Positions 1 to 7,948 of a DNA stretch of 43,410 nt are shown here, one piece after another. The stretch's first letter is position 1. Every line of letters starts with the position of its first letter. The notes beneath the pieces are model-generated. The model made no database searches, was not told where the DNA came from, and saw only the letters and a list, made by a program, of their open reading frames with translations. The position numbers and the translations under genes are program-made. The stretch is from Streptomyces sp. adm13(2018) (GTDB taxonomy: Bacteria; Actinomycetota; Actinomycetes; Streptomycetales; Streptomycetaceae). The stretch is taken from assembly GCF_008042145.1 (NCBI RefSeq), contig NZ_RDBH01000129.1, positions 1,991,383 through 2,034,792 of the forward strand, written 5' to 3'.

Positions 1-106
1 GGCCGCGGCGCCCATGATGCCGTGCCGCGAGACGCGGAAGTGGTCCCCGATGGCGGTACGGAAGTGGACCCCGAACCGGACCGCCCGTCTTCCTACCGTC
101 GGAGCC

Positions 107-1174
107 ATGAACGCCAACGCCCTGCGCGGGGTCCTCCTCGTGACCGTCGCCTATGCCCTCGTCGGAGCCTCCTTCACCGCCAACAGCCTGCTCGGCGACT
201 ACCCGTACGCGGGCGGCCAGGCCCTGCGGTACGCCGCCGCCTGCCTGCTGCTGCTCCCCCTGCTCGGCCGCGGCGGGACGGCCCCGCTGCGGCTCCTGAC
301 CGCCCGTCACTGGGTGCGGCTCGCCGCCGTCGCGGGGGTCGGCATGGTCGGGTTCAACCTGGCCGTCCTCGCCGCCGAGCGGACTGCGGAACCCGCCGTG
401 CCCGGCGTCCTCGTCGGCTGCGCCCCGGTCGTCGTCGCCGTCCTCGTCCCGCTGACCGAGGGCCGCAGGCCCGCCCCCGCAGTACTGTACGGGGCGCTGC
501 TGGTCGCCGCCGGAGCCTTCACGGTGCAGGGCTGGGGGCGTACGGACCTGGCGGGAATCGGCTGGTCCGTGGCGGCGCTCGCCGGCGAGGTCGGCTTCAC
601 GGTCCTCGCCGTCCCGGTGCTGCGGCTGCTCGGGCCGAAGCTGCTCACGGCGGTCGTGTGCGGGATCGGCGCGGCCGAGGCGGCGCTCATCGGCCTGGTC
701 GTGGACGGCGCCGACGTCGTCCGGATGCCGACGGCGGTGGAGGCGGGTGCCCTGGTCTGGCAGGCCGCGCTCGCCACCGTCGTCGGGTTCGTCCTGTTCT
801 ACATGGGCGTGCAGCGCATCGGCATGGAGCGGGCCACGCTCTTCACGGGCGCGATCCCGATCGCCGCCGCGCTGAGCGCGGCCCTGGTCGCGGGCGCCGC
901 CTTCGGCCTCCCGCAGGCGTGCGGCAGCCTGCTCGTGGGGGCCGGCGCCGCCGTGGGCACCGGCCTGTTCGCCCGGCGCGTCCCGGGCACGGCCTCAGCC
1001 GCGGCTGCCGTCCAGGATGACCCGTGCGACGAGAGCCGGGTCGTCGTTCATGGGCACGTGCCCGCAGCCGGGCAGCCGGACGAGCCGCGCGCCGGGGATG
1101 GTGTGCTTGGCACGGACGCCCTGCCGCGGAAGGAGCAGCCGGTCGCGGGCGCCCCAGGCCACGGTGACCGGTAG
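107..1174 (+). CDS. EamA/DMT-family membrane transporter
   Basis: This is a polytopic inner-membrane permease of the drug/metabolite transporter (EamA) superfamily, probably exporting a small metabolite; the substrate cannot be told. About ten hydrophobic segments lie between residue 1 and about 300, in the two-fold arrangement of the family, with Gly/Ala-rich helices and a typical final helix ending near ARRVPG. The ATG at 107 is chosen because the first membrane helix starts right after it, and a TANNNT hexamer (TACCGT, 94-99) sits exactly 7 nt upstream, suggesting a leaderless mRNA. The family is usually about 300 residues; this frame has 355. The last 59 codons or so (995-1174) lie antisense over the end of the convergent hydrolase gene and look like non-native sequence. 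The family call is firm; the C-terminal end is odd but is what the frame gives. Confidence 0.85.
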   Translation: MNANALRGVLLVTVAYALVGASFTANSLLGDYPYAGGQALRYAAACLLLLPLLGRGGTAPLRLLTARHWVRLAAVAGVGMVGFNLAVLAAERTAEPAVPGVLVGCAPVVVAVLVPLTEGRRPAPAVLYGALLVAAGAFTVQGWGRTDLAGIGWSVAALAGEVGFTVLAVPVLRLLGPKLLTAVVCGIGAAEAALIGLVVDGADVVRMPTAVEAGALVWQAALATVVGFVLFYMGVQRIGMERATLFTGAIPIAAALSAALVAGAAFGLPQACGSLLVGAGAAVGTGLFARRVPGTASAAAAVQDDPCDESRVVVHGHVPAAGQPDEPRAGDGVLGTDALPRKEQPVAGAPGHGDR

Positions 1175-1828
1175 ACCGGGCACGTCCTCGCGGAAGGTCA
1201 CGCTCCCGCCGGCCGCCAGCGTCTGCCGGAACCCGGTGGCCCCGCGCAGCGCGAGCGTCTCGGCGTACGCGGCCGAAGGGGAACGCCGCCCGGGCCGTGC
1301 GTAGATGGAGCTGGTGAGCACGGTGCGCCCGGCGGCGGTGCGGGAGAGGCGGTCGATCACCGGTACGGGCAGCGACCGCGCGGCGCCCCGCATCGCCCGC
1401 AGCGTCGCGAAGGCGTACCGCCGCTCGCCCTCCGACCAGAAGCCGGCGGGGGAGAGGGCGGTGACCGAGCGCACCAGCTTCTCCCGGGCCAACTGGAGGG
1501 CGAGCAGCCCGCCGAGCGAGTTCCCCGCCACGTGCGGCCGCTCGACACCGAGTGCCTCGCAGAAGGCGCCGAGGACGCTCCCGACGGTCGACAGGTCGTA
1601 CGCGCAGCCCTCGGGCAGCGGGTCGGAGGCGCCGAATCCGGGCAGGTCCACCGCGATCACGTCACGTTCGGCGGCCAGCACGTCAAGCACCGGCTCCCAG
1701 GCCTGCCAGTGGTGCCCGATGCCGTGCAGGAGCAGCAGCGGTTCCCCCGCTCCGCGGCGTTCGTACCGGAGGGACGTCGGGCGGGGACCCGCCGGGGTCC
1801 CGATCGTGAACGTGATCCGTGCGGGCAT
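995..1828 (-). CDS. alpha/beta-fold hydrolase
   Basis: This is a 277-residue cytoplasmic alpha/beta hydrolase, close in form to esterases and C-C bond hydrolases. The oxyanion-hole motif HGIGHHW is near residue 35, and the nucleophile elbow GNSLGG (Ser) is near residue 100. The acid is in WGARDRLLL and the catalytic His in GCGHVPM near the C-terminus, so the triad is complete. There is no signal peptide. The ATG at 1828 follows GGGAG at good spacing. The gene diverges from the ECF sigma-factor gene across about 120 bp, so it is a possible regulatory target, but no ECF41-type promoter was found there. Its 3' end overlaps the convergent EamA gene by 180 nt. The substrate is unknown. Confidence 0.9.
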   Translation of the reverse strand: MPARITFTIGTPAGPRPTSLRYERRGAGEPLLLLHGIGHHWQAWEPVLDVLAAERDVIAVDLPGFGASDPLPEGCAYDLSTVGSVLGAFCEALGVERPHVAGNSLGGLLALQLAREKLVRSVTALSPAGFWSEGERRYAFATLRAMRGAARSLPVPVIDRLSRTAAGRTVLTSSIYARPGRRSPSAAYAETLALRGATGFRQTLAAGGSVTFREDVPGLPVTVAWGARDRLLLPRQGVRAKHTIPGARLVRLPGCGHVPMNDDPALVARVILDGSRG

Positions 1829-1950
1829 GCGGACTCCCTGTCCTGAGGCTTGTCAGACGTCCCGTCAAGGAGAATTACCGATCAGTAGCCCGGAGTTCAA
1901 GCCTCTGCCCGAAACTGGACAGCGCCACCGCGGTCGGCTGGGATGGAGGG

Positions 1951-2847
1951 GTGCCCACCGACCTTCCGACCGACACCCCGACCGCGCGCTTCGAGGAGCA
2001 CCGCGCCCTGCTGCTCGGCGTCGCCTACCGGATGCTCGGCCGCGTCGCCGACGCCGAGGACGTCGTCCAGGAGGCCTGGCTCCGCTGGACCGCCGAGGAC
2101 CGGGCCGGGGTCCGCGAGCCCCGGGCGTTCCTGGTGCGGATCACGACCCGGCTGGCCGTCGACCGGCTCCGGCAGGCCACGGCGCGCCGCGAGTCCTACG
2201 TCGGTCCGTGGCTCCCCGAGCCCGTCGTGACCGACTTCGGCCCGACCGCGCCCGACACCGCCGAACGCGCCCTGCTCGCCGACTCCGTCTCGCTCGCGGT
2301 CCTCGTCGTCCTCGAATCCCTCTCCCCGCCGGAGCGGGCCGTCTTCGTGCTGCGCGAGGCCTTCGGCTTCCCGTACGCCGAGATCGCCACGGCCCTGGAC
2401 CGCAGCGAGGCGGCCGTGCGCCAGCTCGCCGGGCGGGCCCGGCGCCACGTCGACGAGCGGAGGCCGCGCTACGACGTCGACCCGGCGGCGCGCCGGGACC
2501 TCACCGAGCGGTTCCTGGCGGCCGCCGCGGGCGGCGACCTCGGCGGGCTCCTCGACCTCCTCGCCCCCGACGTACGGCTCGTCGGCGACAGCGGCGGCAA
2601 GTCCAGGGCCCCGCTGCGGATCATCGAGGGCGCGGACAAGGTCGGCCGGTTCCTCCACGCGACCGCCCGGAGCGCGGACGCGGCCCTCGACGTCCGCCTC
2701 CTGGAGCTCAACGGCGCCCCCGCCCTGCTCGCCCTCGCCGACGGCAGGCCGGACTCGGTCCTTCAGATCGAGATCCTCGACGGCCGCGTCCAGCGCGTCC
2801 ACATCATCCGCAACCCCGACAAGCTGGCGTCGCTCGCCGGCCTCTGA
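1951..2847 (+). CDS. ECF41-type RNA polymerase sigma factor (SigJ-like) with SnoaL-like C-terminal domain
   Basis: This is a 298-residue extracytoplasmic-function sigma factor. Region 2 (about residues 10-75, with MLGRVADAEDVVQEAWLRW) and region 4 (about 110-160, with FGFPYAEIATALDRSEAAVRQL) are followed by a SnoaL-like domain of about 120 residues. Three marks are those known for the ECF41 group: WLPEP in the linker, SGGKSRAP (a variant of the DGGGK element) in the C-terminal domain, and NPDKL near the end. In this group the C-terminal domain replaces an anti-sigma factor and tunes activity. The GTG at 1951 is chosen because GGATGGAGGG lies directly before it; the frame stays open upstream without similarity. 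The usual neighbours (carboxymuconolactone decarboxylase or oxidoreductase) are absent. The divergent alpha/beta hydrolase is the only candidate partner. A strong terminator follows. Confidence 0.9.
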   Translation: MPTDLPTDTPTARFEEHRALLLGVAYRMLGRVADAEDVVQEAWLRWTAEDRAGVREPRAFLVRITTRLAVDRLRQATARRESYVGPWLPEPVVTDFGPTAPDTAERALLADSVSLAVLVVLESLSPPERAVFVLREAFGFPYAEIATALDRSEAAVRQLAGRARRHVDERRPRYDVDPAARRDLTERFLAAAAGGDLGGLLDLLAPDVRLVGDSGGKSRAPLRIIEGADKVGRFLHATARSADAALDVRLLELNGAPALLALADGRPDSVLQIEILDGRVQRVHIIRNPDKLASLAGL

Positions 2848-2906
2848 CGCGCCCCGCGGCCACCCCACGCGAGGAACCGGCCCGATCACGCCGATCGGCC
2901 GGAAGT

Positions 2907-2941
2907 ACACCCCGTCTCCCGCCCCGGAGACGGGGTGTTTT
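2907..2941 (+). terminator. Rho-independent terminator after the ECF sigma-factor gene
   Basis: A perfect 13-bp inverted repeat (arms 2907-2919 and 2926-2938, loop CGCCCC) runs straight into TTTT. It lies 60 bp after the sigma-factor stop codon. Confidence 0.9.
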
Positions 2942-3022
2942 GCTGCGCCGGGCGCACGGGGACGCGAACGTCCTGTGAACGATCTAGGTCAGAGGGTCAC
3001 ATTCGGGGGCGTCCGGCAGAGG

Positions 3023-3058
3023 ATTGGTCTTGACCAAGGGGTGGGCTCGCCTTATGGT
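3023..3058 (+). promoter_or_regulatory. DasR/HutC-type operator overlapping the gntR promoter
   Basis: ATTGGTCTTGACCAAG (3023-3038) is a near-perfect palindrome and matches the DasR-responsive element core (TGGTCTAGACCA) except for one central base. It contains the hexamer TTGACC (3030-3035), followed 17 bp later by TATGGT (3053-3058), a good -35/-10 pair. The operator therefore covers the -35 box of the promoter reading into the GntR gene. Binding could be by DasR or by the downstream HutC-type regulator itself. Confidence 0.7.
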
Positions 3059-3138
3059 CGCAGAGTTAGTGCAGGAACCTTTAATAAACAAGGGCGCGGA
3101 AAAACGCCGCGGGACACGGCGAATTGCGGAGGATCAGG

Positions 3139-3879
3139 GTGGGGACCACGCAGCTGGCATCGGTACCGGAACCGAAGTACCAGCACCTCAAGACAGTCAT
3201 CGGCGAAGCACTCGACTCGGACTTCGCGGTCGGGGAGATCCTTCCCAACGAGCGCGACCTCGCGGCCCGCTTCGGCGTCGCCCGCGCCACACTGCGCCAG
3301 GCACTGGAGCAGCTGGAGCTCGAAGGCCGGCTGCAGCGCCGCCGCGGCGTCGGCACCACCGTCGCCCCGCCGCGCGTCGGCGTCGACGTCTCCACCACGC
3401 AGCACACCTGGCCGGGAGTCGGCGACGACGCCTGGCAGCCCCTGGACTCCGCCGCCGACATGGCCCCGGCCGCCGTCGCGCGCGTCCTGGACAGCGGCGC
3501 CGAGGAGCGGGTGCACATCGTCCGCCGCGTCCGCACCAGCCAGGGCCAGACCGTCGCCGCCGAGCTGCTCTACGTGCCGGCCGCGTCCGTCCCGGGTCTC
3601 AGCGCGATCGACGCCCCCGCCGGAGCCGCCCGCGCCCGCGCGGTGCTCCGCGAACTCCAGCACCTCGCCCTCGACGGCCAGGACCGCTCGGTGGAGCTCG
3701 GCTCGGCCCGCGCGGACGACGCGAAGGAGCTCGACCGGCTCCCGGGCGCGCCCGTCCTCGTCGTGACGACCCGCTACCTCTCCGGGGGACGTACCGCCGC
3801 CGTCTCCGTGGCCACCTACCGCGCCGACACCTGCCGCCTCACCTTCGGCGACTCCGTCGACCTGGTCATGGCCTCCTAG
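3139..3879 (+). CDS. GntR-family (HutC-like) transcriptional regulator
   Basis: This is a 246-residue cytoplasmic DNA-binding regulator. The N-terminal winged helix-turn-helix (about residues 10-75) contains LPNERDLAARFGVARATLRQ followed by the wing GRLQRRRGVGTTVA. The C-terminal half is a UTRA-like effector domain, which in this family binds sugar phosphates, amino acids or similar small molecules. The GTG at 3139 is preferred over an in-frame TTG at 3124 because GGAGGA (3128-3133) is properly spaced to it. The promoter 80-110 bp upstream contains a TGGTC/GACCA palindrome of the kind HutC-type GntR proteins such as DasR bind, so autoregulation or DasR control is likely. It faces a ROK-type regulator; no transport or sugar-enzyme gene is adjacent, so its targets are elsewhere. 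Confidence 0.9.
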   Translation: MGTTQLASVPEPKYQHLKTVIGEALDSDFAVGEILPNERDLAARFGVARATLRQALEQLELEGRLQRRRGVGTTVAPPRVGVDVSTTQHTWPGVGDDAWQPLDSAADMAPAAVARVLDSGAEERVHIVRRVRTSQGQTVAAELLYVPAASVPGLSAIDAPAGAARARAVLRELQHLALDGQDRSVELGSARADDAKELDRLPGAPVLVVTTRYLSGGRTAAVSVATYRADTCRLTFGDSVDLVMAS

Positions 3880-3923
3880 CCACGGTCACAGCACGCCCCG
3901 CGGCCCGTCGCACGAGGAACTCC

Positions 3924-5081
3924 TCAGCGGCGGGCCGTCACCGTGCCGTCGACCGCGAACAGCTGCTCCTCCACGTGGTCGAGCGCGAGCCGCAGCGCGC
4001 CCGTCCCCACCGCGGCCTCGCCGAGCAGGGACAGCACCACCCGCGGCGGCCGCAGACAGAACCGGGCCAGCTCCTCGCGGAGCGGCTGGAGCACACCGTC
4101 CAGACCGGCCGCCCAGCCGCCGACGACCACCAGCTCCGGGTCGATCGCCAGGACCAGCGCCGCCACGTCGTGCACCAGCCGCTGGATGAACCGCTCGACC
4201 GCCGCCTCCGCGCGCGCGTCGCCCTTGCGGGCCAGCGCGAAGACCTCGGCGACCGCCTGCTCGTCCAGCGGGTGCAGCGGTTCGTCCGTCGTCGACAGCA
4301 GGTGCTCGGGGGTGACGCCCCGGCCGAGCAGGTGCAGGGCGCCGATCTCCCCGGCCGCGCCGCCGAAGCCGCGGTGCAGCCGGCCGCCGATCAGCGAACC
4401 GGCGCCCGGGCTCAGCCCGGCGAGGACGAAGACGATGTCGTCGGAGTCGGTCGCGGCACCCTTCCAGTGCTCGGCCACGGCCGCCGCGTTCGCGTCGTTC
4501 TCCACGATGACGGGGCACTTGAAGGACCGGCGCAGCCGCTCGCCGAGCGCGAGCCCCGTCCAGCCCGGCAACGCCGTGCCGAGGCGGACCGTACCGTCGG
4601 CCTCCACGATGCCGGGAGTGCCGACGCCGACGGCCCGCAGGTTCGACCGGGCGACGCCGGCGCGGCGCAGCACGTCGGCCACGACCGTACGGACCCGGTC
4701 CAGCCGCTCGTCCTCGGGGGCCGTCTCCGACACCTCGCGCGCGCCGGCGCCGATGATCCGTCCGTCCAGACCGGAGAGCAGCGCGGCCACCCGGTGCGGG
4801 CCGATCTCGATGCCCAGCAGATGCCCGGCCTCGGCGCGGAAGCGGAACCTCCGCGCGGGACGGCCCTGCCGCCGCGCCTCGCCCTCCTCGGCCGCCGCCT
4901 CGACGACGAGACCGCCCTCCATGAGCCCCTCGACGACCCCTTCGACGGTGGGCCGCGACAGACCCGTGATCCGGGTCAGATCGGTGAGCGTCGGCGCGTC
5001 GGCGCCGCGCAGCGCATGGAGTACCACCGCGGAGTTGATCCGCCGCAGCAGAGACGGATCCCCGCCGGTCAGCCGCCCCAC
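3924..5081 (-). CDS. ROK-family transcriptional regulator (NagC/XylR type)
   Basis: This is a 385-residue protein with an N-terminal winged helix-turn-helix (about residues 10-75, with DLTRITGLSRPTVEGVVEGL) joined to a sugar-kinase-like ROK domain. The phosphate-binding strand is GIEIGPHRVAALLSGLDG, and the sugar-contact motif is VENDANAAAVAEHW. The Cys-rich zinc motif of true ROK kinases (CxCGxxGCxE) is missing: the corresponding stretch reads LLGRGVTPEHLL. This fits a regulator rather than an enzyme. GTG at 5081 is chosen because GGGAGGA lies 6 nt before it; another in-frame GTG at 5105 has no ribosome site. It converges on the GntR gene with 44 bp between them. The inducing sugar is unknown. 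Confidence 0.88.
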   Translation of the reverse strand: MGRLTGGDPSLLRRINSAVVLHALRGADAPTLTDLTRITGLSRPTVEGVVEGLMEGGLVVEAAAEEGEARRQGRPARRFRFRAEAGHLLGIEIGPHRVAALLSGLDGRIIGAGAREVSETAPEDERLDRVRTVVADVLRRAGVARSNLRAVGVGTPGIVEADGTVRLGTALPGWTGLALGERLRRSFKCPVIVENDANAAAVAEHWKGAATDSDDIVFVLAGLSPGAGSLIGGRLHRGFGGAAGEIGALHLLGRGVTPEHLLSTTDEPLHPLDEQAVAEVFALARKGDARAEAAVERFIQRLVHDVAALVLAIDPELVVVGGWAAGLDGVLQPLREELARFCLRPPRVVLSLLGEAAVGTGALRLALDHVEEQLFAVDGTVTARR

Positions 5082-5278
5082 AGTGTGTCCTCCCAGCTCG
5101 TGCACCTCTTCGGCGGATGGTACTCAATGGCTCCGGTCGCGGCGAGTGCCGCCCCCATGACGCTTTGGATTCGACTCGGCGTCGATACGGGCTCCGCGCG
5201 CGCCCCCCAGCCGGCCCGCCGGACCGTCCCGAACCTGACGCGGCGCCAACTGTCAGTGCCGGCCGCTTTACTGGAGCC

Positions 5279-5689
5279 ATGACCACGGCAGGCCTTCTGG
5301 CGGCGATCGACTTACTCAGGGCCCGGGGATACGACGACGGCCGGGACCACCACCTCGCGGAGCTCGCGACCAGCGAGGACTTCTGGGAGGACGACGGCAC
5401 GCGCCGCGAGGTCGTCGAGGACCAGTACGAAGCGGAACGGGACGGGCTGGGCGTCCTGCTCGCCGCCCGCTGGGGGGAGCCCCGTACCGTCGACCTCTTC
5501 CCCGTCCTGGAGCGGAGCATGGAGGGCGAGCCGGTGCCGGAGCCCTGGGCCACCCTCAGCTGCCACACCCCGAACCTGCGCCTGTGGCGGGCCGACGGGC
5601 AGTGGATAGGACTGGGCGTCTCCCAGTGGGACAAGGAACTCCCGTTCCAGCTGGTCGCCGTGGTCACCACGGTCGACCCGCCGACCTGA
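5279..5689 (+). CDS. small acidic conserved hypothetical protein
   Basis: This is a 136-residue acidic protein without signal peptide or membrane segment. It has a helical N-terminal half (AAIDLLRARGYDD, then several Glu/Asp-rich stretches) and a beta-like C-terminal half with LRLWRADGQWIGLGVSQWDKELPFQLVAV. The pattern resembles small single-domain proteins of unknown function common in actinomycetes; I do not recognise the family. The ATG at 5279 fits the composition change and is preceded by GGAGCC. A TTTACT hexamer 6 nt upstream could be a -10 box for a nearly leaderless transcript. It is transcribed alone, diverging from the ROK gene by about 200 bp. Confidence 0.7.
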   Translation: MTTAGLLAAIDLLRARGYDDGRDHHLAELATSEDFWEDDGTRREVVEDQYEAERDGLGVLLAARWGEPRTVDLFPVLERSMEGEPVPEPWATLSCHTPNLRLWRADGQWIGLGVSQWDKELPFQLVAVVTTVDPPT

Positions 5690-5794
5690 CCCCGGGGGCG
5701 CGCACTCCGGCGCCGGGAGCGGTCGGCGACCGCCCGCGCCCGCGACCGCCGCGCCGACGACCGCCCGCGGTGCCAGGTCGGCGGGCGGCCCCCG

Positions 5795-6358
5795 CTACCC
5801 GGCCGGTGTCTCCGCGGCCTCGCGGAGCCGCGCGTACTCCGCGGCCATCGTCTCCGCCGTCCAGTGCGCGTTGAGGCCGCTCGGGTTGGGCAGCGCCCAG
5901 ACCCGGGTGGACCCGATCACGCGCTCCTGCGGCCCGATCACCGCCTTCGGCTCGTCGAACGCCGTGCGGTACGCGGTGACGCCGACGACCGCGAGCCAGC
6001 GGGGCGCGAGCCGCTCCACCTTCGCGGCGAGGATCCGTCCGCCCTCCCGGTACTCCTCGCGGGTCAGCTCGTCGGCGCGCGCGGTCGCCCGCGCCACCAC
6101 ATTGGTGATCCCGAGGCCGTACGTCAGGAGTTCCTCCTGTTCGTCCGGCCGCAGCCGCCGCGGGGTGAAGCCGGACAGGTGGAGCACCGGCCAGAACCGG
6201 TTGCCGGGACGGGCGAAGTGGTGGCCCGTCGCCGCCGTCATGAGACCCGGGTTGATCCCGCAGAACAAGACCGAGAGGCCGCCCGCCACCACGTCGGGAA
6301 CGACGCGGTCACGGGCGGCCTCCAGCTGCTCCCTGGTGAACCGGGGGCTCCCGGTCAG
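5795..6358 (-). CDS. mug: G/U mismatch-specific DNA glycosylase (Mug/TDG family)
   Basis: This enzyme removes uracil or thymine mispaired with guanine, in base excision repair. Motif 1, GINPGLMTAATGHHFA followed by RPGNRFWPVLH, carries the catalytic Asn of GINPG. Motif 2, LPNPSGLNAHW, is the DNA-intercalating loop. The start is uncertain. The homologous N-terminus (REQLEAARDRVVPDVV) has no ATG, GTG or TTG before it. The frame can open with a CTG at 6358 that overlaps the purB stop (CTGA), giving 187 residues, or with GTG at 6292, giving 165 residues, close to the E. coli protein's length. Translation is probably coupled to purB. The function is clear from the motifs. Confidence 0.88.
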   Translation of the reverse strand: MTGSPRFTREQLEAARDRVVPDVVAGGLSVLFCGINPGLMTAATGHHFARPGNRFWPVLHLSGFTPRRLRPDEQEELLTYGLGITNVVARATARADELTREEYREGGRILAAKVERLAPRWLAVVGVTAYRTAFDEPKAVIGPQERVIGSTRVWALPNPSGLNAHWTAETMAAEYARLREAAETPAG

Positions 6359-7797
6359 AGGATCGCGCCGGGGGTGTAGGCGGCGGCCTCCGGGTGCTGC
6401 TTGAGGATCTCCTCGATCCGCGACACCACGGACGCGACCTGGTCGGCGGCGGCGCCGGTGAAGGACAGCTTGTCCGCCATCAGTTCGTCGAGCTGCGCGC
6501 GGTCCAGCGGGATCCGCTCGTCCGCGGCCAGCTTGTCGAGCAGCTCGTTCTGCACGGTGCCCTGCTCGCGCATGGCGAGGGCGGAGGCCACCGCGTTCTC
6601 CTTGATGGCCTCGTGCGCGACCTCGCGGCCGACACCGGCGCGGACGGCGCCCATGAGGACCTTGGTGGTCGCCAGGAAGGGCAGGTAGCGGTCGAGCTCG
6701 CGGGCGACGACGGCCGGGAAGGCGCCGAACTCGTCGAGGACGGTCAGGAAGGTCTCCAGGAGACCGTCGAGCGCGAAGAACGCGTCGGGTAGCGCGACCC
6801 GGCGGACCACGGAGCAGGAGACGTCGCCCTCGTTCCACTGGTCGCCCGCCAGCTCGCCGGTCATCGAGGCGTAGCCGCGCAGGATGACCATGAGCCCGTT
6901 GACGCGCTCGCAGGAACGGGTGTTCATCTTGTGCGGCATCGCCGAGGAGCCGACCTGGCCGGGCTTGAAGCCCTCGGTGACCAGTTCGTGGCCGGCCATC
7001 AGACGGATCGTCTTGGCGATCGACGAGGGGGCCGCGGCCAGCTGCACCAGCGAGGTGACGACGTCGTAGTCGAGCGAGCGCGGGTAGACCTGGCCGACCG
7101 AGGTGAAGGCGTGGGCGAAGCCGAGGTGACCGGCGATCCGCCGCTCCAGGTCGGCCAGCTTGTCGGCGTCGCCGCCGAGCAGGTCCAGCATGTCCTGCGC
7201 GGTGCCGACCGGGCCCTTGATGCCGCGCAGCGGGTAGCGGCCGAGCAGCTCCTCCAGGCGCGCGTGGGCCACGAGCAGCTCGTCCGCCGCCGTCGCGAAG
7301 CGCTTGCCGAGGGTGGTGGCCTGGGCGGCGACGTTGTGCGAGCGGCCCGCCATGACCAGCTCCGCGTACTCGGCGGAGAGCTTGCCGAGCCGGCCGAGGA
7401 CGGCGACCGTACGATCCCGCATCAGCTCCAGGGAGAGACGGATCTGCAGCTGCTCGACGTTCTCGGTGAGGTCGCGCGAGGTCATGCCCTTGTGGACGTG
7501 CTCGTGGCCGGCGAGGGCGTTGAACTCCTCGATCCGGGCCTTCACGTCGTGCCGGGTGACCTTCTCGCGCTCCGCGATGGAGCCGAGGTCGACCTGGTCG
7601 AGCACACGCTCGTAGTCGGCGAGGGCGGCATCCGGAACCTCGATCCCGAGGTCCTTCTGCGCACGCAGCACGGCGAGCCAGAGCCGGCGCTCCAGCTTGA
7701 CCTTCTGCTCGGGGGACCAGAGGACGGCGAGCTCCGCGGAGGCGTAGCGGCCGGCCAGAACGTTGGGGATGCGGGGCTTCGCAGTCACAGCAGTCAC
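6355..7797 (-). CDS. purB: adenylosuccinate lyase
   Basis: This enzyme of purine synthesis cleaves adenylosuccinate to AMP and fumarate, and SAICAR to AICAR. The 480-residue protein shows the fumarase/aspartase-superfamily regions: TRHDVKARIEEFN, HKGMTSRDLTENVE, GRSHNVAAQATTLGKRF, and the signature GSSAMPHKMNTRSCERV, which carries the flexible catalytic loop. Several start codons crowd the 5' end (GTG at 7803, 7797 and 7788) and none has a good ribosome site. GTG 7797 is chosen because TAAACT (7811-7806) lies 8 nt before it, which suggests a leaderless message. The mug gene overlaps its stop codon, so the two form one transcription unit. Confidence 0.95.
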   Translation of the reverse strand: MTAVTAKPRIPNVLAGRYASAELAVLWSPEQKVKLERRLWLAVLRAQKDLGIEVPDAALADYERVLDQVDLGSIAEREKVTRHDVKARIEEFNALAGHEHVHKGMTSRDLTENVEQLQIRLSLELMRDRTVAVLGRLGKLSAEYAELVMAGRSHNVAAQATTLGKRFATAADELLVAHARLEELLGRYPLRGIKGPVGTAQDMLDLLGGDADKLADLERRIAGHLGFAHAFTSVGQVYPRSLDYDVVTSLVQLAAAPSSIAKTIRLMAGHELVTEGFKPGQVGSSAMPHKMNTRSCERVNGLMVILRGYASMTGELAGDQWNEGDVSCSVVRRVALPDAFFALDGLLETFLTVLDEFGAFPAVVARELDRYLPFLATTKVLMGAVRAGVGREVAHEAIKENAVASALAMREQGTVQNELLDKLAADERIPLDRAQLDELMADKLSFTGAAADQVASVVSRIEEILKQHPEAAAYTPGAIL

Positions 7798-7909
7798 GTG
7801 CACAGAGTTTACTGGCGATTTCTGCAGGCCAGCGCCAGGGTCCGAGCTGGAGGTTGCTACGAGACGCAGTTCACGCACCCCGCCCGCGGACGGCCTCGGG
7901 CTACGGTGC

Positions 7910-7941
7910 CGCGAACGGCCCGCGAACGGCCCGCGAACGAA
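7910..7941. repeat. short tandem repeat, 11-bp unit, about 2.9 copies
   Basis: CGCGAACGGCC occurs at 7910-7920 and 7921-7931, then as CGCGAACGAA from 7932. It lies between the end of the SGNH gene and the start of purB, upstream of the presumed purB promoter. The flanks also share a GGCTACGG motif (near 7899 and 7947). Confidence 0.8.
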
Positions 7942-7948
7942 CTCAGGG

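Noticed and set aside
1829..1950. An ECF41-type promoter between the hydrolase and sigma-factor genes
   Set aside because: A TGTCAGA-like hexamer near 1852 exists, but no CGTC follows at the required spacing on either strand.
3024..5282. A 752-codon open frame on the plus strand across the GntR and ROK genes
   Set aside because: It is the Arg/Pro-rich shadow of two well-supported genes; composition is that of a non-coding frame in high-GC DNA.
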